Shown here piece by piece: positions 25,079 to 33,481 of a stretch of DNA of 44,646 nucleotides. The position numbers were made by a program, and so were the translations under genes. The notes under the pieces were generated by a model. The model did not search any database. It saw nothing but the letters and a program-made list of their open reading frames with translations, and was not told where the DNA came from. The stretch spans positions 1 to 44,646 of the forward strand of contig NZ_WTLH01000029.1 in the NCBI RefSeq assembly GCF_011421595.1. The letters are read 5' to 3'. The stretch is from Streptomyces sp. YIM 98790 (GTDB lineage: Bacteria; Actinomycetota; Actinomycetes; Streptomycetales; Streptomycetaceae). Within the stretch, counting starts at the first letter, position 1, and each line of letters begins with the position of its first letter.

Positions 25079-25441
25079 GCCAAGCGAGGCTAAACACCCC
25101 TCACCGGTGTGTCGGCGCACACCGGGGCGACACGCCGCCGCGTCGGCGGCCGCGGTGCCGGACCGCGGGTCCCGGCCGGTGACCGGACTGCCGTCCCGCA
25201 CCGCCGTGCTGCTCCGCCGGGGGCCGGTGCGCGGTGGGTTGGTGCAGCTCCACCGGCCCGGGGCGGGACCGCTGAACGCGCTCGGTCCGGCCGCCCGGCG
25301 CGGCGCGGACCGGCGGCGTCCCGCGCCGGCCGTGCCCCGCGACCGGCCGCAGCGGGCTGCCCGGGAGGGGAGCACTCCGCAGGCGGGCGCCCGCCCCGGC
25401 AGGCTTTACAGAGAACTACGTAGTTACGTATCTTCACCACC
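25079..25441. promoter_or_regulatory. Divergent region of sulfotransferase-like and ArsR-like genes
   Basis: 363 bp. The left end holds the TAGCCT -10 of the sulfotransferase-like gene (minus strand, just past the start codon). The right end holds the ArsR-side palindrome. In between I see only GC-rich sequence with no supportable gene. Confidence 0.5.
25414..25430. promoter_or_regulatory. Probable operator and -10 of the ArsR-like gene
   Basis: AACTACGTAGTT (25414-25425) is a perfect 12-bp palindrome. TACGTA follows at 25425-25430, overlapping it by one base. The second TACGTA could act as -10, 11 nt before the start codon, leaving a very short leader. The local AT richness contrasts with the surroundings. 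Confidence 0.6.
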
Positions 25442-25951
25442 ATGGATCTGGAGGAGCGGGTCGCGGAGCTGGAACACCGCCTGGCCGCGCTGGAGCGGGC
25501 CGCCCGGCACGGCGAGCGGCCGGCCCCCGGCGCCGAGTCCGCGCTGTGGGCCCTGGAAGGGCTCCGGGCCAGGCTGGCCGAGCTGGGAGCCGACGGCGGA
25601 GGAGTGCTGTTCGCCGGTACCGTCCGGCTCCCCGGAGGCGGGCAGTTCGAGTGGCAGGAAGGGCTGACCACGGACGACCTGCTGGACGCCGACTGGTCCG
25701 AGGCGGCGGCCTCCTTCGCCGCCCTCGGGCACCCGGTGCGGATGCGGCTGCTGCGGGAGATCGCCGGCGGCCGGCGGACCGCCGCCGCGCTCGCCGGGCT
25801 GGAGGACCTCGGCACCACCGGCCAGATCTACCACCATCTGCGGCAGCTCACCGCCGAGGGGTGGCTGCACGCCGCGGCCCGGGGCCGGTACGAGATCCCG
25901 GCCGCCCGTGTGGTGCCGCTGCTGATCGTCCTCGCCGCATCCCGCTCCTGA
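25442..25951 (+). CDS. ArsR-like winged-helix regulator
   Basis: A 169-residue protein. Residues 1-45 form a charged helix likely to be coiled-coil (LEERVAELEHRLAALE). Residues ~95-165 are a winged helix: ALGHPVRMRLLREIAGG, then GQIYHHLRQLTAEGWL as recognition helix, then wing ARGRYEI. There are no cysteine or histidine clusters of a metal sensor. ATG 25442 follows the promoter with little leader. The M23 peptidase gene begins 15 bp after its stop, so they form an operon and the regulator may control envelope peptidase expression, including its own through the palindrome. Confidence 0.82.
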   Translation: MDLEERVAELEHRLAALERAARHGERPAPGAESALWALEGLRARLAELGADGGGVLFAGTVRLPGGGQFEWQEGLTTDDLLDADWSEAAASFAALGHPVRMRLLREIAGGRRTAAALAGLEDLGTTGQIYHHLRQLTAEGWLHAAARGRYEIPAARVVPLLIVLAASRS

Positions 25952-25966
25952 CCGCCCGGAGGCACC

Positions 25967-26773
25967 ATGCGCACCACGGCCAAGTTCCTGACCGTCTTCT
26001 CCCGCCTGGCGTGGACGGCCTTCCTGCTCCAGCTCGTCATCGGATTCTTCGCGGATTTCACGGCGCTGTGGGGCTGGCTGCTCATCGCCGCCGCGCTGGC
26101 CGCCCGGTTCACCGCCGGCCGGATCACCCGGCCGTCCGGGGAGCGGCGGCCGGTGGAGGTGGCCCCGCCGGTCACCGGGCGCTGGATGGCGGGCAGCAGC
26201 CCCGCCGACCGGGTGCCCAGCCACGGCACCCGGGCCTACGGGCAGGCCTACGCCATCGACCTGGTGGCCGAGCCGGAGGACCGCGCCCGGCCCGGCTTCG
26301 GCTGGTGGCCGCCGGTCCGGCGCAACCCCGCCTTCCCGTCCTTCGGGGCTCCCGTGCTGGCGGTGGCCGAGGGGACCGTGGTCCGGGCCACGGACTGGCG
26401 GCGCGACCACCTCAGCCGCAATTCCTGGCCCGCCCTGCCCTATCTGTTCGCCGAGTCCCTGTTCCGGGACACCGCGGGCCCCGGCTGGCTGATCGGCAAT
26501 CACCTCGTGCTCGACCTGGGCGGCGGGGTGTACGCCCTGTACGCCCATCTGCAGCGGGGGTCGCTGGCCGTGCGTGCCGGCGACCGGGTGTCCCCGGGCC
26601 GGCTGCTGGCGCGCTGCGGCAACTCCGGCAACTCCTCCGAGCCCCACGTGCACTTCCAGCTCATGGACGGCCCCGATCCGGACACCGCGCACGGTATCCC
26701 GTTCACCTGGCCGGGAATCGGCGTGCCCGCCCGCAACCAGCACTTCACCGCCCCCGAGCCCGCCACGCCCTGA
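25967..26773 (+). CDS. Membrane-anchored M23 metallopeptidase
   Basis: A 268-residue protein. Two hydrophobic segments (about 14-30 and 33-50) anchor it. The LytM-type peptidase domain follows, with zinc ligands H86 and D98 (SHGTRAYGQAYAID), H194 in YAHLQRGS and H227/H229 in PHVHFQLMD. The set appears complete, so an active cell-wall endopeptidase is expected. The segment between D98 and H194 is longer than in simple LytM domains. GGAGG lies 4 nt before ATG 25967. It is the second gene of the ArsR-like operon. Confidence 0.87.
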   Translation: MRTTAKFLTVFSRLAWTAFLLQLVIGFFADFTALWGWLLIAAALAARFTAGRITRPSGERRPVEVAPPVTGRWMAGSSPADRVPSHGTRAYGQAYAIDLVAEPEDRARPGFGWWPPVRRNPAFPSFGAPVLAVAEGTVVRATDWRRDHLSRNSWPALPYLFAESLFRDTAGPGWLIGNHLVLDLGGGVYALYAHLQRGSLAVRAGDRVSPGRLLARCGNSGNSSEPHVHFQLMDGPDPDTAHGIPFTWPGIGVPARNQHFTAPEPATP

Positions 26774-26777
26774 TCCC

Positions 26778-26801
26778 GACCGGCGGGCCCGGCCGCCGGT
26801 C
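26778..26801. terminator. Terminator between convergent M23 and small hydrophobic protein genes
   Basis: A perfect 9-bp stem (26778-26786 with 26793-26801) and a 6-nt loop, directly after the M23 stop and 6 bp from the opposing stop. Confidence 0.6.
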
Positions 26802-26806
26802 CCGGG

Positions 26807-27259
26807 TCAGCGCAGTGCCCGGTACACCGCGGCGGTGACCACGCCGTAGGCCAGGTGCGGGACGATGTCGGACAGCCACGCCGTGCCGTTCCACTTCCTG
26901 GGATCGGTCACGCCCAGCGCGGTGGCCGGCGCGTCGCTCCCGGCCATGGCCGCCGCGCCGATCACCGGCCCGGCCACCAGCGCGGGGAGCCGGGTGCGCC
27001 GCCCGCTGAGCAGTCCGTAGACGGCGCCGACACCCAGGCCCGCGGCATAGCCCAGCAGTGCCCCGGCGGCCTGTTCCCGGTTGGACCTCTGCTGCTCCTC
27101 GCCGAGCGGGACACCCGCCCGGTCGGCCAGCAGGTCGGCGACCTCGGCCGGCATGCCGCTCGCCGGACGGCCGCGGAGCAGCATGTCACCGTACGTGCTG
27201 AGGTTGAGGGCCACGGTGCCGGCCGCGCCGGCCACCAGCCCCCGGGCAAGGGAACGCAT
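26807..27259 (-). CDS. Small hydrophobic protein of unknown function
   Basis: A 150-residue protein with three to four hydrophobic, Gly/Ala-rich segments (RGLVAGAAGTVALNLSTYGDM, AAGALLGYAAGLGVGAVYGLL, LPALVAGPVIGAAAMAG, LAYGVVTAAVYRAL). I do not recognise a named family with confidence. AGGACGAG precedes ATG 27259. A SigB-like promoter lies 58 bp upstream, suggesting a stress-induced membrane protein. Confidence 0.7.
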   Translation of the reverse strand: MRSLARGLVAGAAGTVALNLSTYGDMLLRGRPASGMPAEVADLLADRAGVPLGEEQQRSNREQAAGALLGYAAGLGVGAVYGLLSGRRTRLPALVAGPVIGAAAMAGSDAPATALGVTDPRKWNGTAWLSDIVPHLAYGVVTAAVYRALR

Positions 27260-27316
27260 CTCGTCCTGTCCTTCCGTCGCGGTGGGACGAAGGCCCGAAG
27301 CGGGCACCGCCCCCGC

Positions 27317-27340
27317 GTACCCCGCCAGAGGCGATCGAAC
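27317..27340 (-). promoter_or_regulatory. SigB-like stress promoter
   Basis: On the minus strand GTTC (27337-27340), 14 bp, then GGGTAC (27317-27322). This fits the Streptomyces SigB-type consensus GNNT-N14-16-GGGTAC/T at the -10 exactly and three of four bases of GTTT. GCGT with a 16-bp spacer also fits. Confidence 0.45.
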
Positions 27341-27474
27341 GCCGGAGGAACGCCGGATGCCGCGGTTTGCGGGCCCGGCGGCCGGGAAACGCGGCGGATG
27401 CAGGCCGCAGGCGGCCCGGCCCGCCACCCGCCGCGGGCGGCAGGGCAGCGTCCGGAACCAGACAGGAGTGCCGC

Positions 27475-28293
27475 ATGACCCTCACCAAGGACCACGGCCC
27501 GCTGTCCGCGGCACCCGTGCAGTCCGTCAACTACGAGCTGTCCGGCCCGGCGCACCGCCTGTTCCTCCAGCGCTTCCCGCGCCGGGTGCGGGCGGTGCTC
27601 GGCGGGGAGACGGTGGCGGACACCCGGGAGGGCAAGCTGCTGCACGAGACCGGTCTGCTGCCCCAGCTCTACATCCCCGCCGGGGACGTGCGCGCCGGTC
27701 TGCTGCGGGCCAGTGACCACACCACCCACTGCCCCTACAAGGGACGGGCGGTCTACTGGTCGGTCCGGGCCGGCGACCGCTGGGCGGAGAACGGCGTCTG
27801 GGCGTATCCGGAGCCGATCAGCGGTGCCGAGTGGCTGCGCGGCCACCTCGCCCTGTACTGGAACACGGCGGACGCCTGGTACGACGAGGACGAGCAGGTG
27901 CACGGCCATCTGCGGGACCCCTACCACCGGGTGGACGTGCGCCGCACCAGCGGCCGGGCCCGGGTGCTGGTGGACGGCGTCCCGGTGGCCGTGACCGACC
28001 GCCCCATGCTGCTCAGCGAGACCGGGCTGCCGAACCGCTGGTACATCCCGCCCGAGGACGTGCGGACCGAGCTGCTGGACGCCAGCCCGACCCGCACCGT
28101 GTGCCCCTACAAGGGCACCGCGTCCTACTGGTCCTTCTCGGACGGCGGCGGGCGGCGCGAGGCCGATGTGGCCTGGAGCTACCCGGAACCGCTGGAGGAG
28201 GCCACCAGGGTGGGCGGCCACCTGTGCTTCGCGCACCGGTCGGTCACCACGGAGGTCGACGGGCGTCCGGTGCCGTGCCCGCCGCCCGGCTGA
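27475..28293 (+). CDS. Tandem DUF427 protein
   Basis: A 272-residue protein made of two DUF427 units. Each unit has an ETGLPxxxYIP(A/P)(G/E)DVR segment followed by CPYKG(R/T)AxYWS and W(A/S)YPEP: residues ~60-110 and ~183-240. The repeated CPYKG-YWS-YPEP order makes an internal duplication certain. The biochemical role is unknown. ACAGGAG precedes ATG 27475. It stands in a row of small same-strand genes but with 79 bp to the next. Confidence 0.85.
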   Translation: MTLTKDHGPLSAAPVQSVNYELSGPAHRLFLQRFPRRVRAVLGGETVADTREGKLLHETGLLPQLYIPAGDVRAGLLRASDHTTHCPYKGRAVYWSVRAGDRWAENGVWAYPEPISGAEWLRGHLALYWNTADAWYDEDEQVHGHLRDPYHRVDVRRTSGRARVLVDGVPVAVTDRPMLLSETGLPNRWYIPPEDVRTELLDASPTRTVCPYKGTASYWSFSDGGGRREADVAWSYPEPLEEATRVGGHLCFAHRSVTTEVDGRPVPCPPPG

Positions 28294-28372
28294 CCCCTCC
28301 CCGCGGCCCGGTGGCAGCGCCCGGGGCGGGCCAGCACACTCGGAGAAACAGCACGGCCGAGAGGTGGACCCC

Positions 28373-29044
28373 ATGAGCCGCACGGAGCGGGAACGGATCG
28401 CCGGCGCACTGCTGGAGCGGTACGGGCACCGCAGCCTCGCCGAGGAGGCCGAGATCAACCTCAATGCCGCGCCGCACTCGCTGTACCAGCTTCTCCAGCT
28501 CGCGGCGCTGACCGACGCGCGGCAGGCGCCCGGGGAGGCCGTCCGCGCCTTCACGGCACTGCGCGAGAAGCGGTGGACCACGGCCGGGCACATGGTGCAG
28601 GCCGATCCGGCGGAGGTCTCCCGCACCCTCACCGACGCCGGCTGTCCGGAGAGCGACAGCGACCGGATCACCACGGCACTGCGGGACGCGGCCCTGCACC
28701 TTCAGGAGGACCACGGCGGTGACCTGGGCGAGCTGCGCGAGGACGCCGGGCGCGACCCGGAGCGCGAGCGGGCCCTGCTGCGGCACTTCGCCCGGATCGG
28801 GGACACCGTGGTGGACGCCTTCGTGCGCGAGGCGCAGATGCTGTGGACGGAACTGCTGCCGTTCGCGGACAAGAAGGCCCTGGACGCGGCGGCCCGGCTG
28901 GATCTGGGCGAGGACGCCGCCGCGCTGCGCTCCCTGGCCGGCGGCGACCGGGAGTTCGTGCGCCTGGTGGACTCCCTGGTCCGCATCCGCCACGAGCGCA
29001 ACGGCTACCAGGAGGTCCGCGACCGGGCCGCCGCCGCCCGGTAG
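28373..29044 (+). CDS. Helical protein, remotely HhH-GPD/EndoIII-like
   Basis: A 223-residue all-helical protein. SLYQLLQLAALTDARQAPGEAVRAFTAL and a later LLRHFARIGDTVVDAFVREAQ are laid out like the helices of endonuclease III-type DNA glycosylases, including a segment resembling a degenerate helix-hairpin-helix. The catalytic lysine and the iron-sulfur cysteines are not evident. GAGAGGTGG precedes ATG 28373. Function cannot be stated; a DNA-binding role is a guess from fold resemblance. Confidence 0.55.
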   Translation: MSRTERERIAGALLERYGHRSLAEEAEINLNAAPHSLYQLLQLAALTDARQAPGEAVRAFTALREKRWTTAGHMVQADPAEVSRTLTDAGCPESDSDRITTALRDAALHLQEDHGGDLGELREDAGRDPERERALLRHFARIGDTVVDAFVREAQMLWTELLPFADKKALDAAARLDLGEDAAALRSLAGGDREFVRLVDSLVRIRHERNGYQEVRDRAAAAR

Positions 29045-29149
29045 CCCGGCGGCGGCCCGGAGCGGCGGCGGCTCCGCCGGTCCGCGAGCGGCGCACGAGG
29101 CGGGCCCGACGGGCCCGCGGTCTCCTCGAACACAGGAGCGTGATGCGCC

Positions 29150-29482
29150 ATGACCTCTTCCACACCCCGTTCCACACCCCGTTCCACACCCGGTTCCACA
29201 CCCCCTTCCACACCGCCGCCCCCTCCCTCTCCGGCCCCCTCGATGCCGCCCTCCCCCGCGCCGCCCTCCCGGCCGGGGCCGCCGAACGTCCTGCTGCGCG
29301 GCGGCCCGGACCGGCTGCACGGCGTCCCGCGGGTGCACCGTGCCGACGATTCCGGGGCCACGCTCAAACTCGCGTGCGGCAACGCCTACGAGCACTTCGA
29401 GCCGACCTCGGAGACCGTCGAGCACGAGGGGCACCTGCTCAGGGTGTTCCGGTGGAGCCGGCGCACCTACATGGCGGAATAG
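29150..29482 (+). CDS. DUF5988-like small protein with repetitive N-terminus
   Basis: A 110-residue protein. The C-terminal 65 residues (PNVLLRGGPDRLHGVPRVHRAD to WSRRTYMAE) look like the DUF5988 group found near small peptide or lipid clusters in Streptomyces. The N-terminal 45 residues are almost only Ser, Thr, Pro and Arg. The first part is encoded by five 12-bp tandem repeats. CAGGAG lies 8-13 nt before ATG 29150. A start at ATG 29242-29244, after the repeats, would give a protein closer to the domain alone. An ATG at 29143 belongs to another frame. The kinase gene follows after 35 bp. Confidence 0.65.
   Translation: MTSSTPRSTPRSTPGSTPPSTPPPPPSPAPSMPPSPAPPSRPGPPNVLLRGGPDRLHGVPRVHRADDSGATLKLACGNAYEHFEPTSETVEHEGHLLRVFRWSRRTYMAE
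29158..29217. repeat. 12-bp minisatellite, five units
   Basis: Five tandem copies of TTCCACACCCCG with changes only in the last two or three bases (29158, 29170, 29182, 29194, 29206). Each unit adds four codons in frame, so copy-number change would not shift the frame. Confidence 0.9.
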
Positions 29483-29517
29483 CCGTTCCGCGCCGGAGCA
29501 CCGAGGAGGCGGTGGAC

Positions 29518-29994
29518 GTGGCCGACCGGCCCGAACTGGTGGTGTTCGTCGGACTGCAGGCCGCCGGCAAGTCGACCTTCTACCGGCAGGCGTTCTCCGG
29601 CAGCCACACCCTGGTCAGCAAGGATCTGTTCCGCCGGGCGCGGCACCGCCAGGAGCGGCAGATGCGGCTGGTCGGCCAGGCGCTGGCGGAGGGGCGTTCG
29701 GTGGTGGTGGACAACACCAATCCGGCGCCGGAGGAGTGGCGGCCGCTGATCGCCGCGGCCCGCGCCCACGGCGCCCGGGCGGTGGCGTACTGGTTCCCGC
29801 CGGATGTCACGGGGTCGCTGCGGCGCAACGCGCGGCGGCAGGGCCGGGAGCGGGTGCCGGACGTGGGGGTGTTCGCCACCCTGCGGCGGCTGCGGATGCC
29901 GCGCACGGGGGACGGGTTCGACGCCGTGCACGAGGTGCGCCTCGACGGCCGCGGCGGCTTCGCGGTCCGTCCCGTCGAGCGGGCCGCCGGCTGA
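29518..29994 (+). CDS. P-loop kinase of the polynucleotide kinase/zeta-toxin type
   Basis: A 158-residue ATP-binding protein. Walker A GLQAAGKST is at residues 12-20. VVVDNTNPAPEEW, the DNTN motif of T4 polynucleotide kinase-like and related AAA_33 proteins, follows at about 65-77, then basic lid residues RRNARRQGRERVP. GTG 29518 is 8 nt after GAGGAGG; GTG 29512 is too close to it. There is no antitoxin-like partner beside it, so a toxin role is not supported. The substrate may be a nucleic acid end or a small molecule. Confidence 0.78.
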   Translation: MADRPELVVFVGLQAAGKSTFYRQAFSGSHTLVSKDLFRRARHRQERQMRLVGQALAEGRSVVVDNTNPAPEEWRPLIAAARAHGARAVAYWFPPDVTGSLRRNARRQGRERVPDVGVFATLRRLRMPRTGDGFDAVHEVRLDGRGGFAVRPVERAAG

Positions 29995-30006
29995 GCCGCG
30001 GCACGG

Positions 30007-30405
30007 TCAGCCCGACCGCCGGGCCAGGTCCTCCAGCAGCGCCACCGCCTCCGCAGCCCGGCCGTAGGGCACGAACAGGTGATCGTGGTGGAATCCGGCG
30101 ACGACGTTGCAGCTCAGCCCGGCATCGGCGAGCCGCTGCGCCACGGCCGCGGTCAGGCCGACCGCCGCCAGGTCGGAATGCACCCGCAGCGTGATCCAGC
30201 CCGCCGTGAAGTCGTGCGGCAGCCCCACCGCCTCGGCCTCCTCCTGCCGCAGCACCAGGGTCGGCCCTTCCTCCTCCAGCACCGTGACCACCGGTGAGAC
30301 ACCGGGCGGGACACCGCCCCGGCAGGTGGTGAACACGTAGCGGCCCGGGTGCAGATACGGGCGCATCCCGCTCAGCAGTTTCCGCAGCTCACTCTCGCCC
30401 GGCAT
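30007..30405 (-). CDS. ACT-domain protein
   Basis: A 132-residue protein with two ACT-like halves. The C-terminal half ITLRVHSDLAAVGLTAAVAQRLADAGLSCNVVAGFHHDHLFVP has the typical beta-alpha-beta ligand-binding pattern. Such stand-alone proteins are thought to bind amino acids. The -10 element below ends 7 nt before ATG 30405, so a leaderless message is likely. It faces the kinase gene with only 12 bp between stop codons. Confidence 0.8.
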   Translation of the reverse strand: MPGESELRKLLSGMRPYLHPGRYVFTTCRGGVPPGVSPVVTVLEEEGPTLVLRQEEAEAVGLPHDFTAGWITLRVHSDLAAVGLTAAVAQRLADAGLSCNVVAGFHHDHLFVPYGRAAEAVALLEDLARRSG

Positions 30406-30412
30406 GGGCGGC

Positions 30413-30418
30413 AGACTA
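30413..30418 (-). promoter_or_regulatory. -10 element of a probable leaderless ACT-protein transcript
   Basis: TAGTCT on the minus strand, 7 nt before the ATG, with no ribosome site in between. Confidence 0.5.
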
Positions 30419-30655
30419 GGCGCCCCGCCGCCCGGCGTGCACGCCCGGATGGCCAGCGGCCGCTCCGGCACCGGCTGGACGGCGGCGTCACCATCCGCCC
30501 GCTGCCCTGAACTCCCGGCGTATGCAAACCCGTTGCCCACGATCGGGTGAATGGCACGCACTGCCGGGACCGCGCCCGCCGCCCTGCGCCACGCTGGGAC
30601 GGACGGCCCCGCGCGGCGCGGTGCGCCGGAGACCGGTCACGGGGGTGCATGCCAC

Positions 30656-33022
30656 ATGGGTTTCGGGTTCGGGCAGCGGCGCGGCGGGGTGCTCCCCGTG
30701 GAACGCACCAGTTTCGTCGGCCGCGCAGCGGAACTGGAACTGCTCTGTGCGGCGCTGGACCGGTCACGGCTGGTCACCATGGTGGGCCCGGGCGGGGTCG
30801 GCAAGAGCCGCACCGCGCTGCGGGCCGCCTCCGCGCTGCGCGAGCGGTTCCCCGACGGCGTGTGGCTGGCCGAGCTGTCGGCACTGCGCGATCCCGAACT
30901 GGTCCCGGCCACCCTCGCCACGGTCTTCGAACTCCCCGAGCAGTCCGGCATGGCGACGATCGACGCCCTGGTGGCGCACCTGCGCGGGCGGCGCCTGCTG
31001 ATCCTGCTGGACACCTGCGAACACCTGGCCGACGCCTGCGGGATGCTCTGCGACATCCTGCTGCGCGAGGCCGAGGCGGTCAGTGTGCTGGCCACCAGCC
31101 GGCAGCCGCTGGACGTGCCCGGCGAGCACTGCGTGCACCTGCCGCCGCTGGAGCCGGAGGAGGCCGTGGAGCTGTTCGCGCAGCGCGCCGCCGCCGTGGT
31201 GCCGGACTTCGCCGTGACCGGGACCAACCGGGAGCCGCTGCGGGCCCTGGCCGGCCGGCTGGACGGCATCCCGCTGGCGCTGGAGCTGGCCGCGGTGCGG
31301 CTGCGCGCGGTGCCGCTGGCCGAGCTGGCGGAGCGGCTGGACCACCGCTTCGAGCTGCTCACCGGCGGCCAGCGCGGCACCCTGACCCGGCACCAGACAC
31401 TGCGCACCGCCATCGGCTGGTCGCACGAGCTGTGCACGCCGCGGGAGCGGCTGCTGTGGGCGCGGCTGTCCGTGTTCGCCGGCCCCTTCGACCTGACCGC
31501 CGCCGAGCAGGTGTGCGCGGACGGCGAACTGTCCCGGGTGGAGGTGCTGGAGACGCTGATCGGGCTGGTCGACAAGTCGGTGGTGCAGCGGGTGGCCGGC
31601 GAGGAGGCCCGCTACCGGATGCTGGACACCCTCCGGGAGTTCGGGGCGGACCGGCTGGAGAGCTCGGGCGGCGCGGAAGCCGTGCGGGACCGTCATCTGG
31701 CGTACGTCCGCGAACTGGGGCAGCGGTTCTGGGACGGGCTGCTGACCCCGGACCAGGTCGGGCTGCACCGGGCGCTGCGCGCCCGGGTCGCCGATCTGCG
31801 GGCCGCGCTCGGCCACGCCTTCGCGGACGGCGGCCGGGCCGCCGAGGGCCTGTGGCTGGCCGCCCTGCTGGCGCCGTTCTGGCGGGCGGCCGGCACGCTC
31901 TCGGAAGGCCGGTTCTGGATCGGCAAGGGGCTGGCGCTGGTGCCGGAGGACTGTCCGGAGCGGGCCTGGGGGCTGTTCATGACCGGCGTGTCGGCGGTGT
32001 GGACGGCGGATCTGGAGACGGCTCTGGAGTGCTTTCCCCAGGCCCGCCAGGCCGCGCGGCGGTGCGGCGAGCGGCGGGTGGAGCTGTTCACCGACGCCTA
32101 TCTGGGGGCCATGGCCGCGCTGAGCGGCGAAACCGAGCGAGGGCTGGCCGAGCTGGAGGACGCCCGGCAGCGCATCGTGGCCGCCGGGGACGGGCTGGGC
32201 ATCGCGGTGGTGCACTACGAGGCGGCCCTGCTGCGGGCGGTACTGGGCGACCCCGCCGGGGCGCTGGAGCTGTGCGCGACCGGCCTGGACCATCTGGCGG
32301 GCACCGGGGAGCGGCAGCTCTACGGGTCCACGCTGGTGGTGCAGGGCGTGATCCGCTGGCTGGCGGGCGAGCACGAGGCCAGTGCCGGTCCGGCGCGGCA
32401 GGCGCTGGAGGCGGCGGCGGAGGTCGGCGAGGTGCTGGTGGCCGCGCTGGCCTGCCTGGTGCTGGCCTGGCACGCAGCCCGGCAGCGCCGATGGGCCAGG
32501 GCGGGCTGGCTGCTGGGCTACGCGGAGAACGCCCGCCGGCTGAGCGGCGACCCGGTCGCCATGCTGCCGTCCCTGCTGGAGGAGCACGAGTCCGCGCAGG
32601 CCGCGGTGCGGGCCGCGCTGGGGCCGGAGGAGTTCGAGCGGTGGCGCCGGGCAGGGGCCCGGATGTCCGGCACGGAGATCCTGGAGGCGGTGCGCGCCGA
32701 CGCCGAGCTGCCGCCGTCCGCGGGCGCCCCGCCCGGCGTGCCGGGGGCCCGGGGCGTGCGCGCCGCCGGCGGGGTGCTGACACCGCGGGAACGGGAGGTG
32801 GCGGCGCTGGTGTCCCGCGGGCTGTCCAACCGGGAGATCGCCGAGCGGCTGGTGATCTCCAAGCGGACGGCGGACGCCCATGTGGAGCACATCCTCGCCA
32901 AGCTCGGCATCGGCTCGCGCACCGAGATCCCGCCGCCGCACGAGCTGCCCGGGCCCCGGGCCCGCGGCACGCGCGAGGCGGACCCGGCCGGCCGGCCGGA
33001 GGACACCGGCGGCCGGGCGTAG
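30656..33022 (+). CDS. Large ATPase-LuxR family regulator
   Basis: A 788-residue regulator. Walker A GPGGVGKS is at 44-51, Walker [12 protein letters not shown] at about 118-128, and a GLPLAL-like [10 protein letters not shown] marks the end of the NB-ARC-type ATPase. A long tetratricopeptide-like helical region follows (about 340-650). The C-terminus has a LuxR helix-turn-helix [48 protein letters not shown] (708-755), with a polar tail of ~30 residues. The HTH sits at the C-terminus, unlike AfsR/SARP proteins. GGGGGTG precedes ATG 30656; an earlier ATG at 30551 has no ribosome site. Target genes are unknown; the promoter-like repeats just downstream are candidates. Confidence 0.88.
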   Translation: MGFGFGQRRGGVLPVERTSFVGRAAELELLCAALDRSRLVTMVGPGGVGKSRTALRAASALRERFPDGVWLAELSALRDPELVPATLATVFELPEQSGMATIDALVAHLRGRRLLILLDTCEHLADACGMLCDILLREAEAVSVLATSRQPLDVPGEHCVHLPPLEPEEAVELFAQRAAAVVPDFAVTGTNREPLRALAGRLDGIPLALELAAVRLRAVPLAELAERLDHRFELLTGGQRGTLTRHQTLRTAIGWSHELCTPRERLLWARLSVFAGPFDLTAAEQVCADGELSRVEVLETLIGLVDKSVVQRVAGEEARYRMLDTLREFGADRLESSGGAEAVRDRHLAYVRELGQRFWDGLLTPDQVGLHRALRARVADLRAALGHAFADGGRAAEGLWLAALLAPFWRAAGTLSEGRFWIGKGLALVPEDCPERAWGLFMTGVSAVWTADLETALECFPQARQAARRCGERRVELFTDAYLGAMAALSGETERGLAELEDARQRIVAAGDGLGIAVVHYEAALLRAVLGDPAGALELCATGLDHLAGTGERQLYGSTLVVQGVIRWLAGEHEASAGPARQALEAAAEVGEVLVAALACLVLAWHAARQRRWARAGWLLGYAENARRLSGDPVAMLPSLLEEHESAQAAVRAALGPEEFERWRRAGARMSGTEILEAVRADAELPPSAGAPPGVPGARGVRAAGGVLTPREREVAALVSRGLSNREIAERLVISKRTADAHVEHILAKLGIGSRTEIPPPHELPGPRARGTREADPAGRPEDTGGRA

Positions 33023-33065
33023 GTATACCGAGACCCGCGGGCCGCCGGCGGCGGCCGGGATCCGC

Positions 33066-33090
33066 ATACCGATCCGGGGCGGATACCGAT
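33066..33090. repeat. Direct repeat ATACCGAT, spaced 17 bp
   Basis: ATACCGAT at 33066-33073 and 33083-33090, with a related ATACCGA at 33025-33031. AT-richer than the surrounding sequence, so chance recurrence is less likely. A direct-repeat operator is possible. Confidence 0.4.
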
Positions 33091-33425
33091 GCCCGGGGCG
33101 GCGGCGGCCCGGCAAGCTGTGGGTGCCGCCGGGGGGACCGGCCCACCCGGGCGCCGACAGGAGAGCCATCCCCCACGGCTGTCACGGTGAGGCGCCCACC
33201 ACCACCTCCCCCCGGCGGCGCCCGGCCCGTACCGGTCACCGGTACCGGTCGGGAGCACGGGGCGGCCCCTGCGCTCGGCCGGCCTCCGCCACCCGTTCCG
33301 GCCGCGGGGTGAGGTCACCGCGGTCCGGACGGACGGGCCTGGACGGTGAGGCGGTCGCCGGACCGCCGGCACAGTCCGCGCGCGAAGTCCGGGCCGGGGA
33401 GGCCCGCCGCCACCCGTACGGCCGC

Positions 33426-33449
33426 GTTTCGCTCCGGCCCCCGGGGTAC
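33426..33449 (+). promoter_or_regulatory. SigB-like stress promoter of the hemerythrin gene
   Basis: GTTT (33426-33429), 14 bp, GGGTAC (33444-33449). This is a full match to the Streptomyces SigB-type promoter GNNT-N14-16-GGGTAC/T, 32 bp before the GTG start. Confidence 0.65.
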
Positions 33450-33481
33450 CCGGCCGCGCGGCCGAGAGGAAGGAACCGACC

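Larger units (their letters stand above)
33023..33481. promoter_or_regulatory. Long intergenic region before the hemerythrin gene
   Basis: 459 bp. ATACCGA occurs at 33025, and ATACCGAT at 33066 and 33083, the last two exactly 17 bp apart as direct repeats. A SigB-like promoter lies at 33426-33449. No supportable gene was seen. Confidence 0.5.

Noticed and set aside
29158..29217. CRISPR-like array
   Set aside because: Units are contiguous 12-mers without spacers and lie inside a coding frame.
29518..29994. Zeta-type toxin of a toxin-antitoxin pair
   Set aside because: The P-loop fits several kinase groups and neither neighbour resembles an antitoxin.
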